64,000 nucleotides of DNA from JBGSIC01 sp041751875 (GTDB lineage: Bacteria > Bdellovibrionota > FAC87 > UBA2466 > JACKAF01). The first letter of the stretch is position 1. Every line of letters begins with the position of its first letter. The position numbers and the translations under genes were made by a program. The notes beneath the pieces were generated by a model. The model was not told the origin of the DNA. It searched no databases and worked only from the letters and a program-made list of their open reading frames with translations. Shown here in pieces: positions 50,652 through 60,305 of the stretch. The stretch covers positions 56,882-120,881 of the forward strand of contig JBGSIC010000032.1 in assembly GCA_041751875.1 (NCBI GenBank), read 5' to 3'.

Positions 50652-51964
50652 TTTAGGTCCTTACGCCAGCTGTTGATGTAGGTACTGTCTTCGAAAGACT
50701 CAGCCAGTGGAGTCAGCATGAGAGGCTGTGAAGTTTCTACCAATATGAAGTAGCCCTCTAGCTGAAAAGCTCCTTCGGCATCGCGTCGCTTGGTCGCTTT
50801 TTCTAAAGCTTGCAAATGGGGGCCATGAGAGGGACCGCGCGGATGGAAAGTCATGCTACCGCTCTCGCTTGTGTCCTTACTGAAGAAGGTGCCTTGAGAG
50901 TAAAAAATAACTTCATCACGATCAATGTTGATGTGATCGAAAGGCACGGGCAGCGAGCGCTCCCCTGTTTCCACGGGCCGGGGAACAAACGAACAAATCT
51001 CAAAACCATTTCCAAAAAAAGTGCAGTACGCCGACGGAGGTACATGGGACTTCCAGCTCGTGATGGGTTGGATGTCGCGCATGTGCAAGCGAAAAGGAAA
51101 AAGATTTCCATCCCAGCCAACCACGTCCATCGGATGGTGGGGAAAGAGATAGCTGGTAAAAGCGCCGCCCGCTTTGACGATCACTTCGTGAGGCTGTTCT
51201 CTAAGAACGAACTTTGCCGTCGGTGCCTCGATATTTCGATGATAAAAGACGGCCGCATCGCCGGTGATGCTGGTATCAGGTTTTTGAAACTTTTCGCCGT
51301 AAGTTTCGCAATGAAAAAGCATATGTTCTTCGGTCTGCGGAACCAGGCGATAGGCGATTCCGCGCGGAATCCAAACATAGTGGCCCGGCTCATAAGCAAG
51401 GACCCCCAGTTCAGTTTCACAATATCCGGTGCCCTCTTGGACAAAAAATAAATCATCGCCATCCGCGTTACGCAGGAAGTAGGGCATGGGCTGATTGCCG
51501 GCGCTAACGCCACAAGAGATGTCTTGGTTAAAAAAGAAAGTGCGGAGAGAGCGAATGGGATTCTCTTTCTCCTGCGGAAGCGCCTTGTACTTGCGTGGCA
51601 TGTGCGCTTTTGGCCGAGACGGTCCTGCGAACCGGCCGGTGAACCAGTGAGGCGCAACAGCCTCCGCCGATAAAGCTCTCACCCCGTCCGCGCTCCAACT
51701 TGGTCCTGGATGAGCACGGTACAAGTAGGAAGCCGCGTGATCCGCCGACGGCAAAAAACCCGCCCGTGTAATTTCCTGCTCGAAAATTTGTTTTACCGCG
51801 GTGGGCCATGAAGATTTTTTCGGAAGGATGTGGGGAGCCTCGGTCTCCAGACCGCTAAGTTGATCGTGATAGCACCATCCTCGCACGTAGCGCAAAGTAT
51901 GAGGATCGTTAATGATTGGGGTGGGCTTTTCCACTAGAAGTATTCTAGAGCCGGCGCGCCGCAC
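50648..51964 (-). CDS. hmgA: Homogentisate 1,2-dioxygenase-like protein
   Basis: 438 residues from GTG 51964; GTG 51934 is an alternative start. Cupin-fold signatures of HmgA: YFLRNADGDDLFFVQEGTG, DYVWIPRG-like segment HYVWIPRGIAYRL and the iron-site region INIDRDEVIFYSQG with SMTFHPRGPSHGPH. It opens the ring of homogentisate in tyrosine/phenylalanine degradation, giving maleylacetoacetate. No other gene of the pathway is beside it. A 15-base palindrome CTAGAAGTATTCTAG at 51934-51948 overlaps the two possible starts and could be an operator. Confidence 0.8.
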   Translation of the reverse strand: MRRAGSRILLVEKPTPIINDPHTLRYVRGWCYHDQLSGLETEAPHILPKKSSWPTAVKQIFEQEITRAGFLPSADHAASYLYRAHPGPSWSADGVRALSAEAVAPHWFTGRFAGPSRPKAHMPRKYKALPQEKENPIRSLRTFFFNQDISCGVSAGNQPMPYFLRNADGDDLFFVQEGTGYCETELGVLAYEPGHYVWIPRGIAYRLVPQTEEHMLFHCETYGEKFQKPDTSITGDAAVFYHRNIEAPTAKFVLREQPHEVIVKAGGAFTSYLFPHHPMDVVGWDGNLFPFRLHMRDIQPITSWKSHVPPSAYCTFFGNGFEICSFVPRPVETGERSLPVPFDHINIDRDEVIFYSQGTFFSKDTSESGSMTFHPRGPSHGPHLQALEKATKRRDAEGAFQLEGYFILVETSQPLMLTPLAESFEDSTYINSWRKDLK

Positions 51965-52085
51965 TTGTCCAGGTTTCCTAGACGGATGACAGATATAATA
52001 AAGAGGACCATCTCCCGATACAGTCTTACACCCTATCCTCCGTCACCCGCTTTTTCTGGTAACATCGATTGAAAGGACACTTTTC

Positions 52086-53213
52086 ATGGGTTCGTCGCTC
52101 GCCAAGGAACACACCGAGTTAATTTTAGATGGTACGAAGATCGCTTGGCATACCGATCGGGTGAAGGCCTGGGAGCGGGGCGAACGCGTCGCGCCGATTA
52201 CGATCGATATGGCGCTTACGCGCGCGTGCAACTTTGGGTGTCACTATTGCTACGCGATGATGCAAGAGAACGATCGCGTTCCCATCACACGCGAGAAAAT
52301 TTTCCACTTTCTAGAGGATTGCGCGGACATTGGAGTTCGTGGAATCAGTTTGGTATCTGATGGCGAGAGTACGCTGTCACCCGTCTTTATCGATTCGATC
52401 CAACGCGGAAGCGAGCTGGGTATTTCGATGGCCACCGGGACAAACGGATACGTTCTGACCGAGCGCAAGCTTTTACAGATTTTGCCTCATCTTACTTATT
52501 TACGAATCAATATCACTGCGGGTGAGCCGAAGCGCTACGCCGAAATCATGGGCGTTAAGGAAGAGTGGTTCCACCGCGTTTGCGACAATATCCGTGCGAT
52601 GGTGAAGATCAAAAAACAATACAATCTAAAGTGCACCATCGGCATGCAAATGGTGCTGATGCCCCAGTATGAAGATCAGATCATGCCGCTCGCGCAACTG
52701 GGTAAAGAACTGCGTCCCGACTATCTCGTTATCAAACACTGCAGCGACAATGAAGAGGGGTTTTTGGGCGTAGATTATTCGGGCTATAAGAAGTTGTACG
52801 ACAAACTCCGTGAAGCGGAAGCTCTTTCAGACGACGAATACAAGGTGGTTGTGAAGTGGTCCAAGATTAAGGACGAGGGAACGCGCAGTTACCAGCGCTG
52901 CTACGGAGCCCCGTTCTTGTTGCAGATTTCAGGCTCAGGTTTAGTGGCCCCCTGCGGAATGCTTTTCAATGAGAAGTACAAAAAGTTTCACATGGGCAAC
53001 ATCGCGACCGAGCGGTTTAAGGATATTTTCCAGAGCCAACGCTACTGGGACGTCATGAATTACTTGGCATCGCCTCAGTTTAACGCACAGAAGATGTGTG
53101 GAAGTTTGTGCCTTCAGCATAAGGTGAATGAGTATTTGGACGGCGTCAAAAAAGGCGCCATTCAACCTGAGATGCCGGAAGGCAAACTGCCCGAGCATTT
53201 AGATTTTGTTTAG
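52086..53213 (+). CDS. Radical SAM protein with C-terminal Cys-rich (SPASM-like) domain
   Basis: ATG 52086; 375 residues. CNFGCHYC at residues 48-55 is the CxxxCxxC cluster of radical SAM enzymes, followed by GISLVSDGEST and NGYVLTERKL in the TIM-barrel order. Four further cysteines in RCYGAPF, PCGM and KMCGSLC near the C-terminus fit a second Fe-S site. Such enzymes modify peptides, sugars or tRNA. The product of this one is unknown; the next gene, on the same strand, is a sugar epimerase, which may be pathway-related. Confidence 0.85.
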   Translation: MGSSLAKEHTELILDGTKIAWHTDRVKAWERGERVAPITIDMALTRACNFGCHYCYAMMQENDRVPITREKIFHFLEDCADIGVRGISLVSDGESTLSPVFIDSIQRGSELGISMATGTNGYVLTERKLLQILPHLTYLRINITAGEPKRYAEIMGVKEEWFHRVCDNIRAMVKIKKQYNLKCTIGMQMVLMPQYEDQIMPLAQLGKELRPDYLVIKHCSDNEEGFLGVDYSGYKKLYDKLREAEALSDDEYKVVVKWSKIKDEGTRSYQRCYGAPFLLQISGSGLVAPCGMLFNEKYKKFHMGNIATERFKDIFQSQRYWDVMNYLASPQFNAQKMCGSLCLQHKVNEYLDGVKKGAIQPEMPEGKLPEHLDFV

Positions 53214-53223
53214 GTTTTAAAAA

Positions 53224-53301
53224 GGTGCCCATCTACTTCCCGGCCGGGAAGGTAGCGGGTAATCACCTGGCACTTTTACGGCCGGGAAGTAGATGGGCAC
53301 C
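53224..53301. repeat. 22-bp perfect inverted repeat element
   Basis: Left arm at 53224-53245 and right arm at 53280-53301 are exact reverse complements; 34 bases lie between. The left arm also continues into a nested palindrome (CTTCCCGGCCGGGAAG). It ends with the GGTGCC and GGCACC cores also found in the palindrome at 44133. It lies between two genes and could fold as a large hairpin. Confidence 0.85.
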
Positions 53302-53315
53302 ATTTAGGAGATGAG

Positions 53316-54299
53316 ATGAAAACAGTACTAGTCACGGGCGGAGCAGGCTATGTGGGAGCCATTTTAGTTCCCAAACTTTTGAAAAAGGGTTACGCGGTTC
53401 GCGTACTCGATCTTTTTATGTACGCCCCCCTCGATCTCTTCAAAGAATATGAAGGCAAGAATCTCACGGTGATTCAGGCCGATCTCAGAGACAAAGCAGC
53501 AGTCAAAAAGGCTGTGGCGGGGTGCGATGCCATCATCCACTTAGCGGGTGTCTCGAATGACCCCAGTTCTGATCTCGATCCCGATCTCACACGCAAAGTA
53601 AATGTGGATGCGACAATCTACATGATCGAAGAAGCCAAGGCTCAGAAAGTGGAACGCTTTATCAACGCTTCGAGCTCAAGTGTTTACGGTATTAAAGAAG
53701 AACCCAACGTGACGGAAGAACTCTCTTTGGAACCGCTGACGGTTTACTCCGAGTCGAAAGTCCTCATTGAAAAATATCTCCGCAGCCACCGCGGTTCGAT
53801 GACGGCTGTCTCGATTCGCTCGGCTACAGTTTGTGGTTATAGCCCGCGAATGCGTCTGGATCTCACAGTTAATATCCTTACTCACCACGCGGTGAAAAAG
53901 GGCGCGATTCGTGTTTTTGGGGGAAGCCAGAAACGGCCTAACATCCACATCGAAGATATTACCGATCTCTATTCTCAATTGGTGGAGACGCCGGCAGCTC
54001 TCATCGATGGGAAGGAATACAACGCTTGCGGAGCCAACCAAACCGTCATGCAGATAGCCGAACAAGTGCAGCAAAAAGTAGGTGCGGAAATTCCCATTTC
54101 CATTGAATCCACCAATGATTTGCGCTCGTACCATATCTCGGGCGAGAAAATTCGCCGGGAGTTGGGATACGTACCCAAAAAGACCATCGCGGACGCCATC
54201 GCCGACGTATCAAATGCGCTTTCTGACCAGAAAATCGCCAACCCCGAAGACGACTGCCACTACAATGTGCGTACCATGAAACGCCTTCTCGAAGCCTAA
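53316..54299 (+). CDS. NAD-dependent sugar epimerase/dehydratase
   Basis: ATG with TTAGGAG eight bases upstream. 327 residues, extended SDR. TGGAGYVGA NAD loop at residue about 8, catalytic Tyr and Lys in YSESK, and NASSSSVYG. A UDP- or dTDP-hexose epimerase or dehydratase; the sugar cannot be told from sequence. Next to it is a radical SAM gene on one side and a large exported protein on the other. Confidence 0.85.
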   Translation: MKTVLVTGGAGYVGAILVPKLLKKGYAVRVLDLFMYAPLDLFKEYEGKNLTVIQADLRDKAAVKKAVAGCDAIIHLAGVSNDPSSDLDPDLTRKVNVDATIYMIEEAKAQKVERFINASSSSVYGIKEEPNVTEELSLEPLTVYSESKVLIEKYLRSHRGSMTAVSIRSATVCGYSPRMRLDLTVNILTHHAVKKGAIRVFGGSQKRPNIHIEDITDLYSQLVETPAALIDGKEYNACGANQTVMQIAEQVQQKVGAEIPISIESTNDLRSYHISGEKIRRELGYVPKKTIADAIADVSNALSDQKIANPEDDCHYNVRTMKRLLEA

Positions 54300-54415
54300 A
54301 ACCCCCTCCTTCCACTCTCTCAATCATCGCCATAGGCGCGGTTTTGCGGGACTTTCTCGCGTTTGACATGATGTACCATCGGTGCTCCTATACAGGATTC
54401 CTAGGAGCCAAATCT

Positions 54416-57400
54416 ATGTACCGATTGCTCGCTCTTGTCTCGTTGACCTGGCTGGCGTCCGCCGCTTTGTGCGACCCTTTTCCCACCGGACGCAACAATC
54501 TCAACACCGAAATTTTGGATGCCTTTTGTAAGAACGCGATACTCGATGCGGCTCGTCCCGAAGATGAGTTCGGGGGGTGGTCGCAAATTCCCCAGTTCGC
54601 GGCGGGTCCCCAACCGCTTGCCCTCGAGACCCCGGCTGGCGCCGTTGGCCCTGCGTTCGAAGGGTTTGAAGCCGTTCAGGCGCACGACCAAACACCCCGC
54701 ACCCGCAATCCGAATGAAGCGGATCGTGCGCGTGTACGGCGTTACGCTTCGAACTATCTCGCCCTCGTTTACGGAAATGAGCGACGCGACACGGTTTATG
54801 CCGAGGATCGGGATCCTCTGGCGTTGTTGCGCAATCCCTTGGTGGAAAGTGCAGCGGCAAAAAGTGAGATGCGTATTCCCTCTCCGGTTCAACAGCGCGC
54901 TCAAACTATTGTGGCTGACTACATGAATGAAGCCGGCGTGCTCCAAGCGCAAGTCGAAATGGCGATTGGTAAATTAGGCAAAAAGAACTACTCGCCTTTG
55001 TGGGCCAATCGTTTGGTGTCGGCTTACGTTGCGATGGATCAAGAACGTACCTTCGCACGTGACTCCCGCGCTGAGATGGGTCACCTTACCCGCCTGCAGC
55101 GAAATTCTTCGGTCGCTTACATCAATCTTCATGACGCACAAAAGTCTTTGGGCGCAAGTCAAGACCGCTTGCTTACGTGGATTCGTCGACTCCTTTTTAA
55201 CTTGGTGGCCTTTAACCTTGAAGAGGGCAGTACCTTTTCAGGCTTGGGAATGTGGGAAGCCGATCTGCAGTCTGAAACAGATAGTGTCGAGGAACTGGTC
55301 AAGCGCCGTCAGCTTGATCCCAATGTGTTTGCGTTGCTCAATGCGCGCGACAACGCTTTTGTCAGAGCACAAGAGGAACTCATGGCGTTGATTCTTCTTC
55401 CAGAGAAACTCCCTATGTCGGTGGAATCTCGGCTCGTTCTCAAGGCGCTGGTGGATGTCGTGCAGGACCTCGCCTTTGAAACCGAAGGTAAAGCGACGAA
55501 GCCTCGCGTCGGCTCGGCACCCTTTGATGAAAAAGCCGAATGGGGTATTGCCTCCACTGCGGACGAAGCAAGTTTTGTTCGCCGTCATCTGGGACAAGAA
55601 GTGAAGTTCGACGGAGCTGCGTACCGAACAAAACTGGCTGGTACTTTTGCTGAAGTGCTTCGTCCTTTGGTAGGCGCGCCCAAGATGGCTCAGCAGTTGC
55701 GTTTCTTCGGAGAAAAACTAGGCCTCGCGCTTTATGATTTGCGCGATTGGGAAATTAAAGTCCAACGCGCACGCGAAGAGTACGCCTCAACGATGAACGC
55801 CGCTACCGCGGCGGCTTCCAGTATCAACCGCGTGACTCGCCCCTATGGTTCGCAAGCTCTCGAAACCGATTCGGTTCAGATGGACGCGTGGATTCAAGAC
55901 CTTTCTGGCTTTCCTGACTTGCGAGAAATGGGAATGCGTTTGATTGCTCTGCGTGGTGGGTTTAGTGATCCCGTTCGAGGGCAGTTTGTTACCTTGCCAG
56001 CGGATATGGATGTGCGACGCTTACTCCGTCGCATCCCCGCCACACGTAAAGATCAACTGATTGCCGCCCAACTTTTCACTTCGGATCGCGTTCAGAATGC
56101 ATGTTTGTTTGCGCAAATCTTTTATCTGAGGAAGGAAAACGATCACTTAAGGCAAATTGTAGGCGCACGCACGTGGAATAATATCGCCGATGCGACCGAG
56201 GCGGGGAGTCGCGCCGCTTGGCAGAAATCGATTCAAAACACGCAAGGAATCATGGGAGATTCTTCGGTGACGGTAGCTGCCATGGAAGCCGCGCAAAAGA
56301 ATATTGAGAAGGAACGGCAAAAAAGTGAGCAACCGGCTCCGATCACGGAAAGAATTTCGGAACAGCCTCTTCCGCATCCGAGTCAACTTGTGCCGGCGCT
56401 TCTGGCCGTCTGGGATGAGTCGGTGCTCGGTCCCAAACCCGATCCTCGTATTGCCTTGCGCCCTGATAGAAATCCCACGCCTTCTGCTGGGCCGAAGCTT
56501 GGTCCAGCGGCTGATGCCAACGGCCAAAGCCCGAAGGTGGATCCCGAAGCGGATGGCGTGCAACCTGCCGCTACGGTCAAACAGCCGCCGGAAGTGCAGC
56601 CAGTTCCGCTGGAGGCCGCCGAGGATTCTTTCACGCTTTTATCGGCCGTATTGCAGCGACTTGATGCGCAAGCGTGGAAGGTTTTTCAGGCAAACATCGC
56701 AGCGCAAGATCGTCTGTATGAAGCCCTCACCAAGAATGTGCCCGACGATCAGATTGAATCCCATTTGGCTGATAGTTGGGCGGAGTACTATAAGGAACTT
56801 CAGGACGACTATGAAAACGAAGCGAAGAAAGTTCGAGAAGTATTTTGGCGTGTGCGCCGAGCGGTTCAAAACGCCTTCAAGGATCGCGCCTCAACCTACG
56901 AGATTTCTGGAATGCTGGGCGGAGAATCTCACGTTCGGCCCGTACTTCCTCAGTTAGATGGCTTTGCTTGGTCCCCCCGACCACCACGGAACACCTCCGC
57001 CGCAAAAGACAGTGAGGAAGAGATCGAAGAGGAAAAAGAAAATGTTTCTCGATCCTCTGAGCGCATGCCCCTGTTTATTGTTCCCACGGTTGAGTCCAAA
57101 CAACTGGAAAAGCAGGTACTCGCCTCAGATGCTACGCTCATTCGTGAAGTCGCCCCCTACGAAGCGCTCACGTGGCTGCTTTTGAAAACGCGAAGCACTA
57201 CGCAGCAGTTTTTTTTAAGCGAACTTCTCTTCTATGTTGTCCAGCAAAGCTATGGCCTCTCGCGCTCAGAAATCACCGAACCCAATCTCTCCTTTTTGCC
57301 GACTATTTCAGATGGCAAAAAGCGTACGCTCCTTTGGGGAGGTTTACTCGCGGGAGCGATTGTCGCTAACCAAGTGGCAGGCTATGTTGCGGAACGCTGG

Positions 57401-57535
57401 ATTTGGCCAGAAAAGCCTGCCGCCGTTGAGGGGGCGCCAATGGAAGAAGATGAAACGCGTGCTCTGCCTCGGGAAAGGCGTATCGCTCCTCAGGTTGAAA
57501 TCAACACGCAATCAGACCCAGGCCAAGAGGACTAA
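54416..57535 (+). CDS. Very large exported protein of unknown function
   Basis: ATG 54416 has AGGAG nine bases upstream (a longer frame begins at 54344 but has no ribosome site). 1039 residues. Signal peptide of about 20 residues (LLALVSLTWLASAALC), a long, mostly helical, charged region with no motif I recognise, a Pro/Lys-rich linker around residue 690, an acidic Glu-rich stretch near 870 (EEEIEEEKE), and one C-terminal membrane helix (LLWGGLLAGAIVANQVAGYVA), followed by a charged tail. It is thus a periplasmic protein anchored at the C-terminus. Function unknown. Confidence 0.7.
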   Translation: MYRLLALVSLTWLASAALCDPFPTGRNNLNTEILDAFCKNAILDAARPEDEFGGWSQIPQFAAGPQPLALETPAGAVGPAFEGFEAVQAHDQTPRTRNPNEADRARVRRYASNYLALVYGNERRDTVYAEDRDPLALLRNPLVESAAAKSEMRIPSPVQQRAQTIVADYMNEAGVLQAQVEMAIGKLGKKNYSPLWANRLVSAYVAMDQERTFARDSRAEMGHLTRLQRNSSVAYINLHDAQKSLGASQDRLLTWIRRLLFNLVAFNLEEGSTFSGLGMWEADLQSETDSVEELVKRRQLDPNVFALLNARDNAFVRAQEELMALILLPEKLPMSVESRLVLKALVDVVQDLAFETEGKATKPRVGSAPFDEKAEWGIASTADEASFVRRHLGQEVKFDGAAYRTKLAGTFAEVLRPLVGAPKMAQQLRFFGEKLGLALYDLRDWEIKVQRAREEYASTMNAATAAASSINRVTRPYGSQALETDSVQMDAWIQDLSGFPDLREMGMRLIALRGGFSDPVRGQFVTLPADMDVRRLLRRIPATRKDQLIAAQLFTSDRVQNACLFAQIFYLRKENDHLRQIVGARTWNNIADATEAGSRAAWQKSIQNTQGIMGDSSVTVAAMEAAQKNIEKERQKSEQPAPITERISEQPLPHPSQLVPALLAVWDESVLGPKPDPRIALRPDRNPTPSAGPKLGPAADANGQSPKVDPEADGVQPAATVKQPPEVQPVPLEAAEDSFTLLSAVLQRLDAQAWKVFQANIAAQDRLYEALTKNVPDDQIESHLADSWAEYYKELQDDYENEAKKVREVFWRVRRAVQNAFKDRASTYEISGMLGGESHVRPVLPQLDGFAWSPRPPRNTSAAKDSEEEIEEEKENVSRSSERMPLFIVPTVESKQLEKQVLASDATLIREVAPYEALTWLLLKTRSTTQQFFLSELLFYVVQQSYGLSRSEITEPNLSFLPTISDGKKRTLLWGGLLAGAIVANQVAGYVAERWIWPEKPAAVEGAPMEEDETRALPRERRIAPQVEINTQSDPGQED

Positions 57536-57713
57536 AAGCTAGGCTGCATCGGCAATTGTGTCGAATATGGAATCTTCGCGGAATTGCGGAGCATTCCTGC
57601 TAGCTTCTCATTGTATGCGTTGAGGCCCCCTTCTTTGCGAGTTAAAATTGGGCTAACCCACTTAAATTCCAACCGGAAAAGAACATCTTGTAAGGGGGAC
57701 ACAGGGGTAGGGG

Positions 57714-59255
57714 ATGTCCGACTTTTCTTTATCATACGCTCCGTCGCGGAGAGTGTCGGTTTATACCGGCGTTGCTGCCGTTCTTTTGCTTGGACTGTCC
57801 ACCCGCTTTTCTTATCTCGCTTTCTTTTTTCTTCTCTTGGCCCAACTGGGTGTCTCGTTCTTCCTTTGGAAACGCAGGTCCACTTCCTTTTTGCTACCAG
57901 TACTGCTTGTGCAATTTTGCACGCTTAGCCTTTCGAAAGTTTGCTCCTTTTTAATGGAAGGCTCACTTTCACCTGCCGCGCTAATGGAATCTCAGGGGCT
58001 TTTATGGGGCACGCTCCTTACGCTTTGTGGTTATGCGCTACTAAAACAGCGTTTTGCGGACCAATTGACTGAGATGCCAGCGGTAAATGTTAACTCGGCT
58101 TACCTCTTGGTGCTCATGGCGATGGCGGGAAGCGTCCTTCTTTTATCCCGCCTACCTGAAGCCATTTATTTGCCGCTTATGCAATTGCAGGTCGCATCTG
58201 TGGCTGCACTTGCTTTCTTTCATTCGCCAAAGCGCAGTTGGATGAGTGGCGCGCTTCAAGTGTTTCTTCTCGTGGTGGCTTACTTTTTCTTTCTCGAAGC
58301 GGCGAGCTTAAGTTTTTGTTGGGTGATCCTGGTGGTTTGGGCGGCCCGAGCACTTCTTCTTCGTCGTGTCGAGGTGGCTCCTGCGCTTATAGCGACTCTG
58401 CTTTTGACTCTGGTTTTACAGTCTGTAAAACCCGACTTTCGACGAGCGGTAAGTGCGCACCAACTACGCACTTATGCGTCTAAACACAACACAGTGGGCG
58501 CACTTCTCAAAACACATGTTTTTGTGCAGGGAAGGCGGTTCTCCGTTCCGCTTTTTCGCCAGCGCCTTCTTGCTAGCTTTGCGGAACTTCCCACAGCAGA
58601 ACCCGTCTTCATCGCAAACAACCCACCCTTACTCAAAGCTACCCAAAGAATGGCGGACGATTCTCTTGCGCGAGTCATTGCTTCGACTCCTCACCCAGTC
58701 AGTTACTGGGAAGGAGAAAGTTACGGTGAGCTTTTTCGAATGGGACAGAGAACAGTATGGAACGACTTTGGGCGTCGTTATGAAATCTTAGCTTCCGATG
58801 ATTGGCAGACGGCAGTTCAATTCAATCACCTTGCGGAAGGCTATATGAACTTTGGCTGGTGGGGGTTACTAGGGGCAGGTTTTCTATTCGGCCTGCTCGC
58901 AGCACTTGCCGAGAAGGCTGTGACTTATGCTCCCGCAAGTTTGCGCTTTGTCGGCTTGGGTCTCTGCCTCCTACCGTTTGTGATGGGGTACGATACCCTT
59001 TCGCTGGTGACCAACTTCGGTATGGGAGTCGCTTTACTCCTTATATTAGGAGTGGCATTTCGTTCCTCATCCGCGAAGCTGCGATTGGGCACAATGGGGT
59101 TTTCTTTGCTGTTTGTTTCAGTCTTATCTTTCGCCGTATTGCACGCTCCCTCTCGAATTCTAGCGAGCGATTGCCGTACGAGTGCGCAGCCGCGTAGCTG
59201 TCATCGTGCGAAGTTGGTAAGCCAAGCTTTTCCCTTTCGCGTTTGGATCCCGTAG
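57714..59255 (+). CDS. Polytopic membrane protein, polysaccharide polymerase-like
   Basis: 513 residues with about 12 hydrophobic segments, one large loop (about 245-375) and a polar C-terminus. Only a general resemblance to O-antigen polymerase/ligase (Wzy/WaaL-type) proteins is seen, including FNHLAEGYMNFGWWGLLGAGFLFG. Start ATG 57714 follows a run of G (TAGGGG). It begins 178 bases after the 1039-residue exported protein. A role in envelope polysaccharide assembly would fit the epimerase upstream but is unproven. Confidence 0.5.
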   Translation: MSDFSLSYAPSRRVSVYTGVAAVLLLGLSTRFSYLAFFFLLLAQLGVSFFLWKRRSTSFLLPVLLVQFCTLSLSKVCSFLMEGSLSPAALMESQGLLWGTLLTLCGYALLKQRFADQLTEMPAVNVNSAYLLVLMAMAGSVLLLSRLPEAIYLPLMQLQVASVAALAFFHSPKRSWMSGALQVFLLVVAYFFFLEAASLSFCWVILVVWAARALLLRRVEVAPALIATLLLTLVLQSVKPDFRRAVSAHQLRTYASKHNTVGALLKTHVFVQGRRFSVPLFRQRLLASFAELPTAEPVFIANNPPLLKATQRMADDSLARVIASTPHPVSYWEGESYGELFRMGQRTVWNDFGRRYEILASDDWQTAVQFNHLAEGYMNFGWWGLLGAGFLFGLLAALAEKAVTYAPASLRFVGLGLCLLPFVMGYDTLSLVTNFGMGVALLLILGVAFRSSSAKLRLGTMGFSLLFVSVLSFAVLHAPSRILASDCRTSAQPRSCHRAKLVSQAFPFRVWIP

Positions 59256-59584
59256 CAGCTGGCTTCACTAGCCCCAACAAATCTGGGACTTAGCGACCAT
59301 TGTCGACTTCTTGGGCGCCGTTCATTCAATAAAACGCCCGTTAACATTCTCGACACTCGCTTAAAACAGCCGTAAATAACTGAAATCATTGATAGTTAAG
59401 TAAGCTTGGAGAGTGTGTTGCTCCGCATTCGACTGGGGTGTATTCCCGCTGTCTGCTCCCTCCAGCCCTGATTCCCGCACAAACGCGTTGGCCTTCCCTT
59501 TGCACTTTAGAGGGGGGAACGAGTTAAAACGCACGGTCAGACGACAGCTTTGTACGACAGACTTAAACGCATCGGGAGTCAGTC
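59256..59584. other. 329-base region before the acidic lipoprotein gene
   Basis: No gene seen. It holds a GGGCG/CGCCC inverted pair at about 59310-59338, which may end the polymerase-like transcript, and AT-rich sequence at 59385-59400 where a promoter could lie. Confidence 0.35.
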
Positions 59585-60274
59585 ATGAGTTTCTTCAAAA
59601 ATTTTCAGCATAAGATGAGCATTAAAACACTCGTACTTTTTGGATTTATCTTCTTAGTGCAATTGAACGTGGGCTGCACGAGTCGTCGAAGCAACATCGA
59701 CGAGTTCGCTGGCAATCAAGGTTTCAACGATAACCCCTTTGGTGATCTGGACGCGTCGGAAGACGACATCTTTGGATCCGACTTCAATTTTGATGAAGAC
59801 GACTTCATGGAAACCAATGTGAACAATATTGATGGAAATGAAATCTTGGATGCAGATTTCAACGTCAATGTCTCTGGAGACTCGATCCAGAGCTGTATTC
59901 CCTCTAATCTTTTCCCTAACTTGGGCGGATTGTTTGGTAGTGGTGATAGCAATCTAGGTTGCTTGGACGACAGCCAAGTGGGCGTAAACGGCACGGATTC
60001 CACGCTCCAGATTCTACTTATGCAATCGCTCTATAGCTTTGGCTATATGAACGAGTGCTTAAATGCCGCGATTAAGCTCGATGCGAAGGCAAAGTCTAAA
60101 CCTCAAGAAGGATTTATCTTAGCGCAGCTCTCCATCGTGCAGTGCTACCGGAACATTCACCGCGTACTTGCGGCGAGCCGAGCCTACGAGATGGAACAGC
60201 GTGCGAAGATGCAGGCTCAAGAAAAGAGCTACATCGAACTGCTGAGACTCTTGCTCAAGGACGAAGACTTTTAA
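59585..60274 (+). CDS. Acidic lipoprotein with C-terminal helical repeat
   Basis: ATG with GGGAG seven bases upstream; an internal ATG at 59615 is possible. 229 residues. Lipobox NVGC (residue about 32) after a long n-region. The following 90 residues are extremely acidic (many Asp, Asn, Glu, Phe), for example DEDDFMETNVNNIDGNEILDADF, and the C-terminal 100 residues form a helical, TPR-like unit. Its partner may be the lipoprotein 31 bases downstream; the two are the last genes before a strong terminator. Confidence 0.65.
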   Translation: MSFFKNFQHKMSIKTLVLFGFIFLVQLNVGCTSRRSNIDEFAGNQGFNDNPFGDLDASEDDIFGSDFNFDEDDFMETNVNNIDGNEILDADFNVNVSGDSIQSCIPSNLFPNLGGLFGSGDSNLGCLDDSQVGVNGTDSTLQILLMQSLYSFGYMNECLNAAIKLDAKAKSKPQEGFILAQLSIVQCYRNIHRVLAASRAYEMEQRAKMQAQEKSYIELLRLLLKDEDF

Positions 60275-60305
60275 AGTTTGGATTGAATAGGGACGGGAGA
60301 ACACC

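Noticed and set aside
52086..54299. Complete LPS or O-antigen operon
   Set aside because: Only an epimerase and a radical SAM gene are present; the glycosyltransferase is 10 kb away on the other strand, so no operon is claimed.
54363..54394. TTGACA...TATACA promoter for the 1039-residue protein
   Set aside because: The spacer is 20 bases, longer than the usual 16-18, so it is not listed as a feature.
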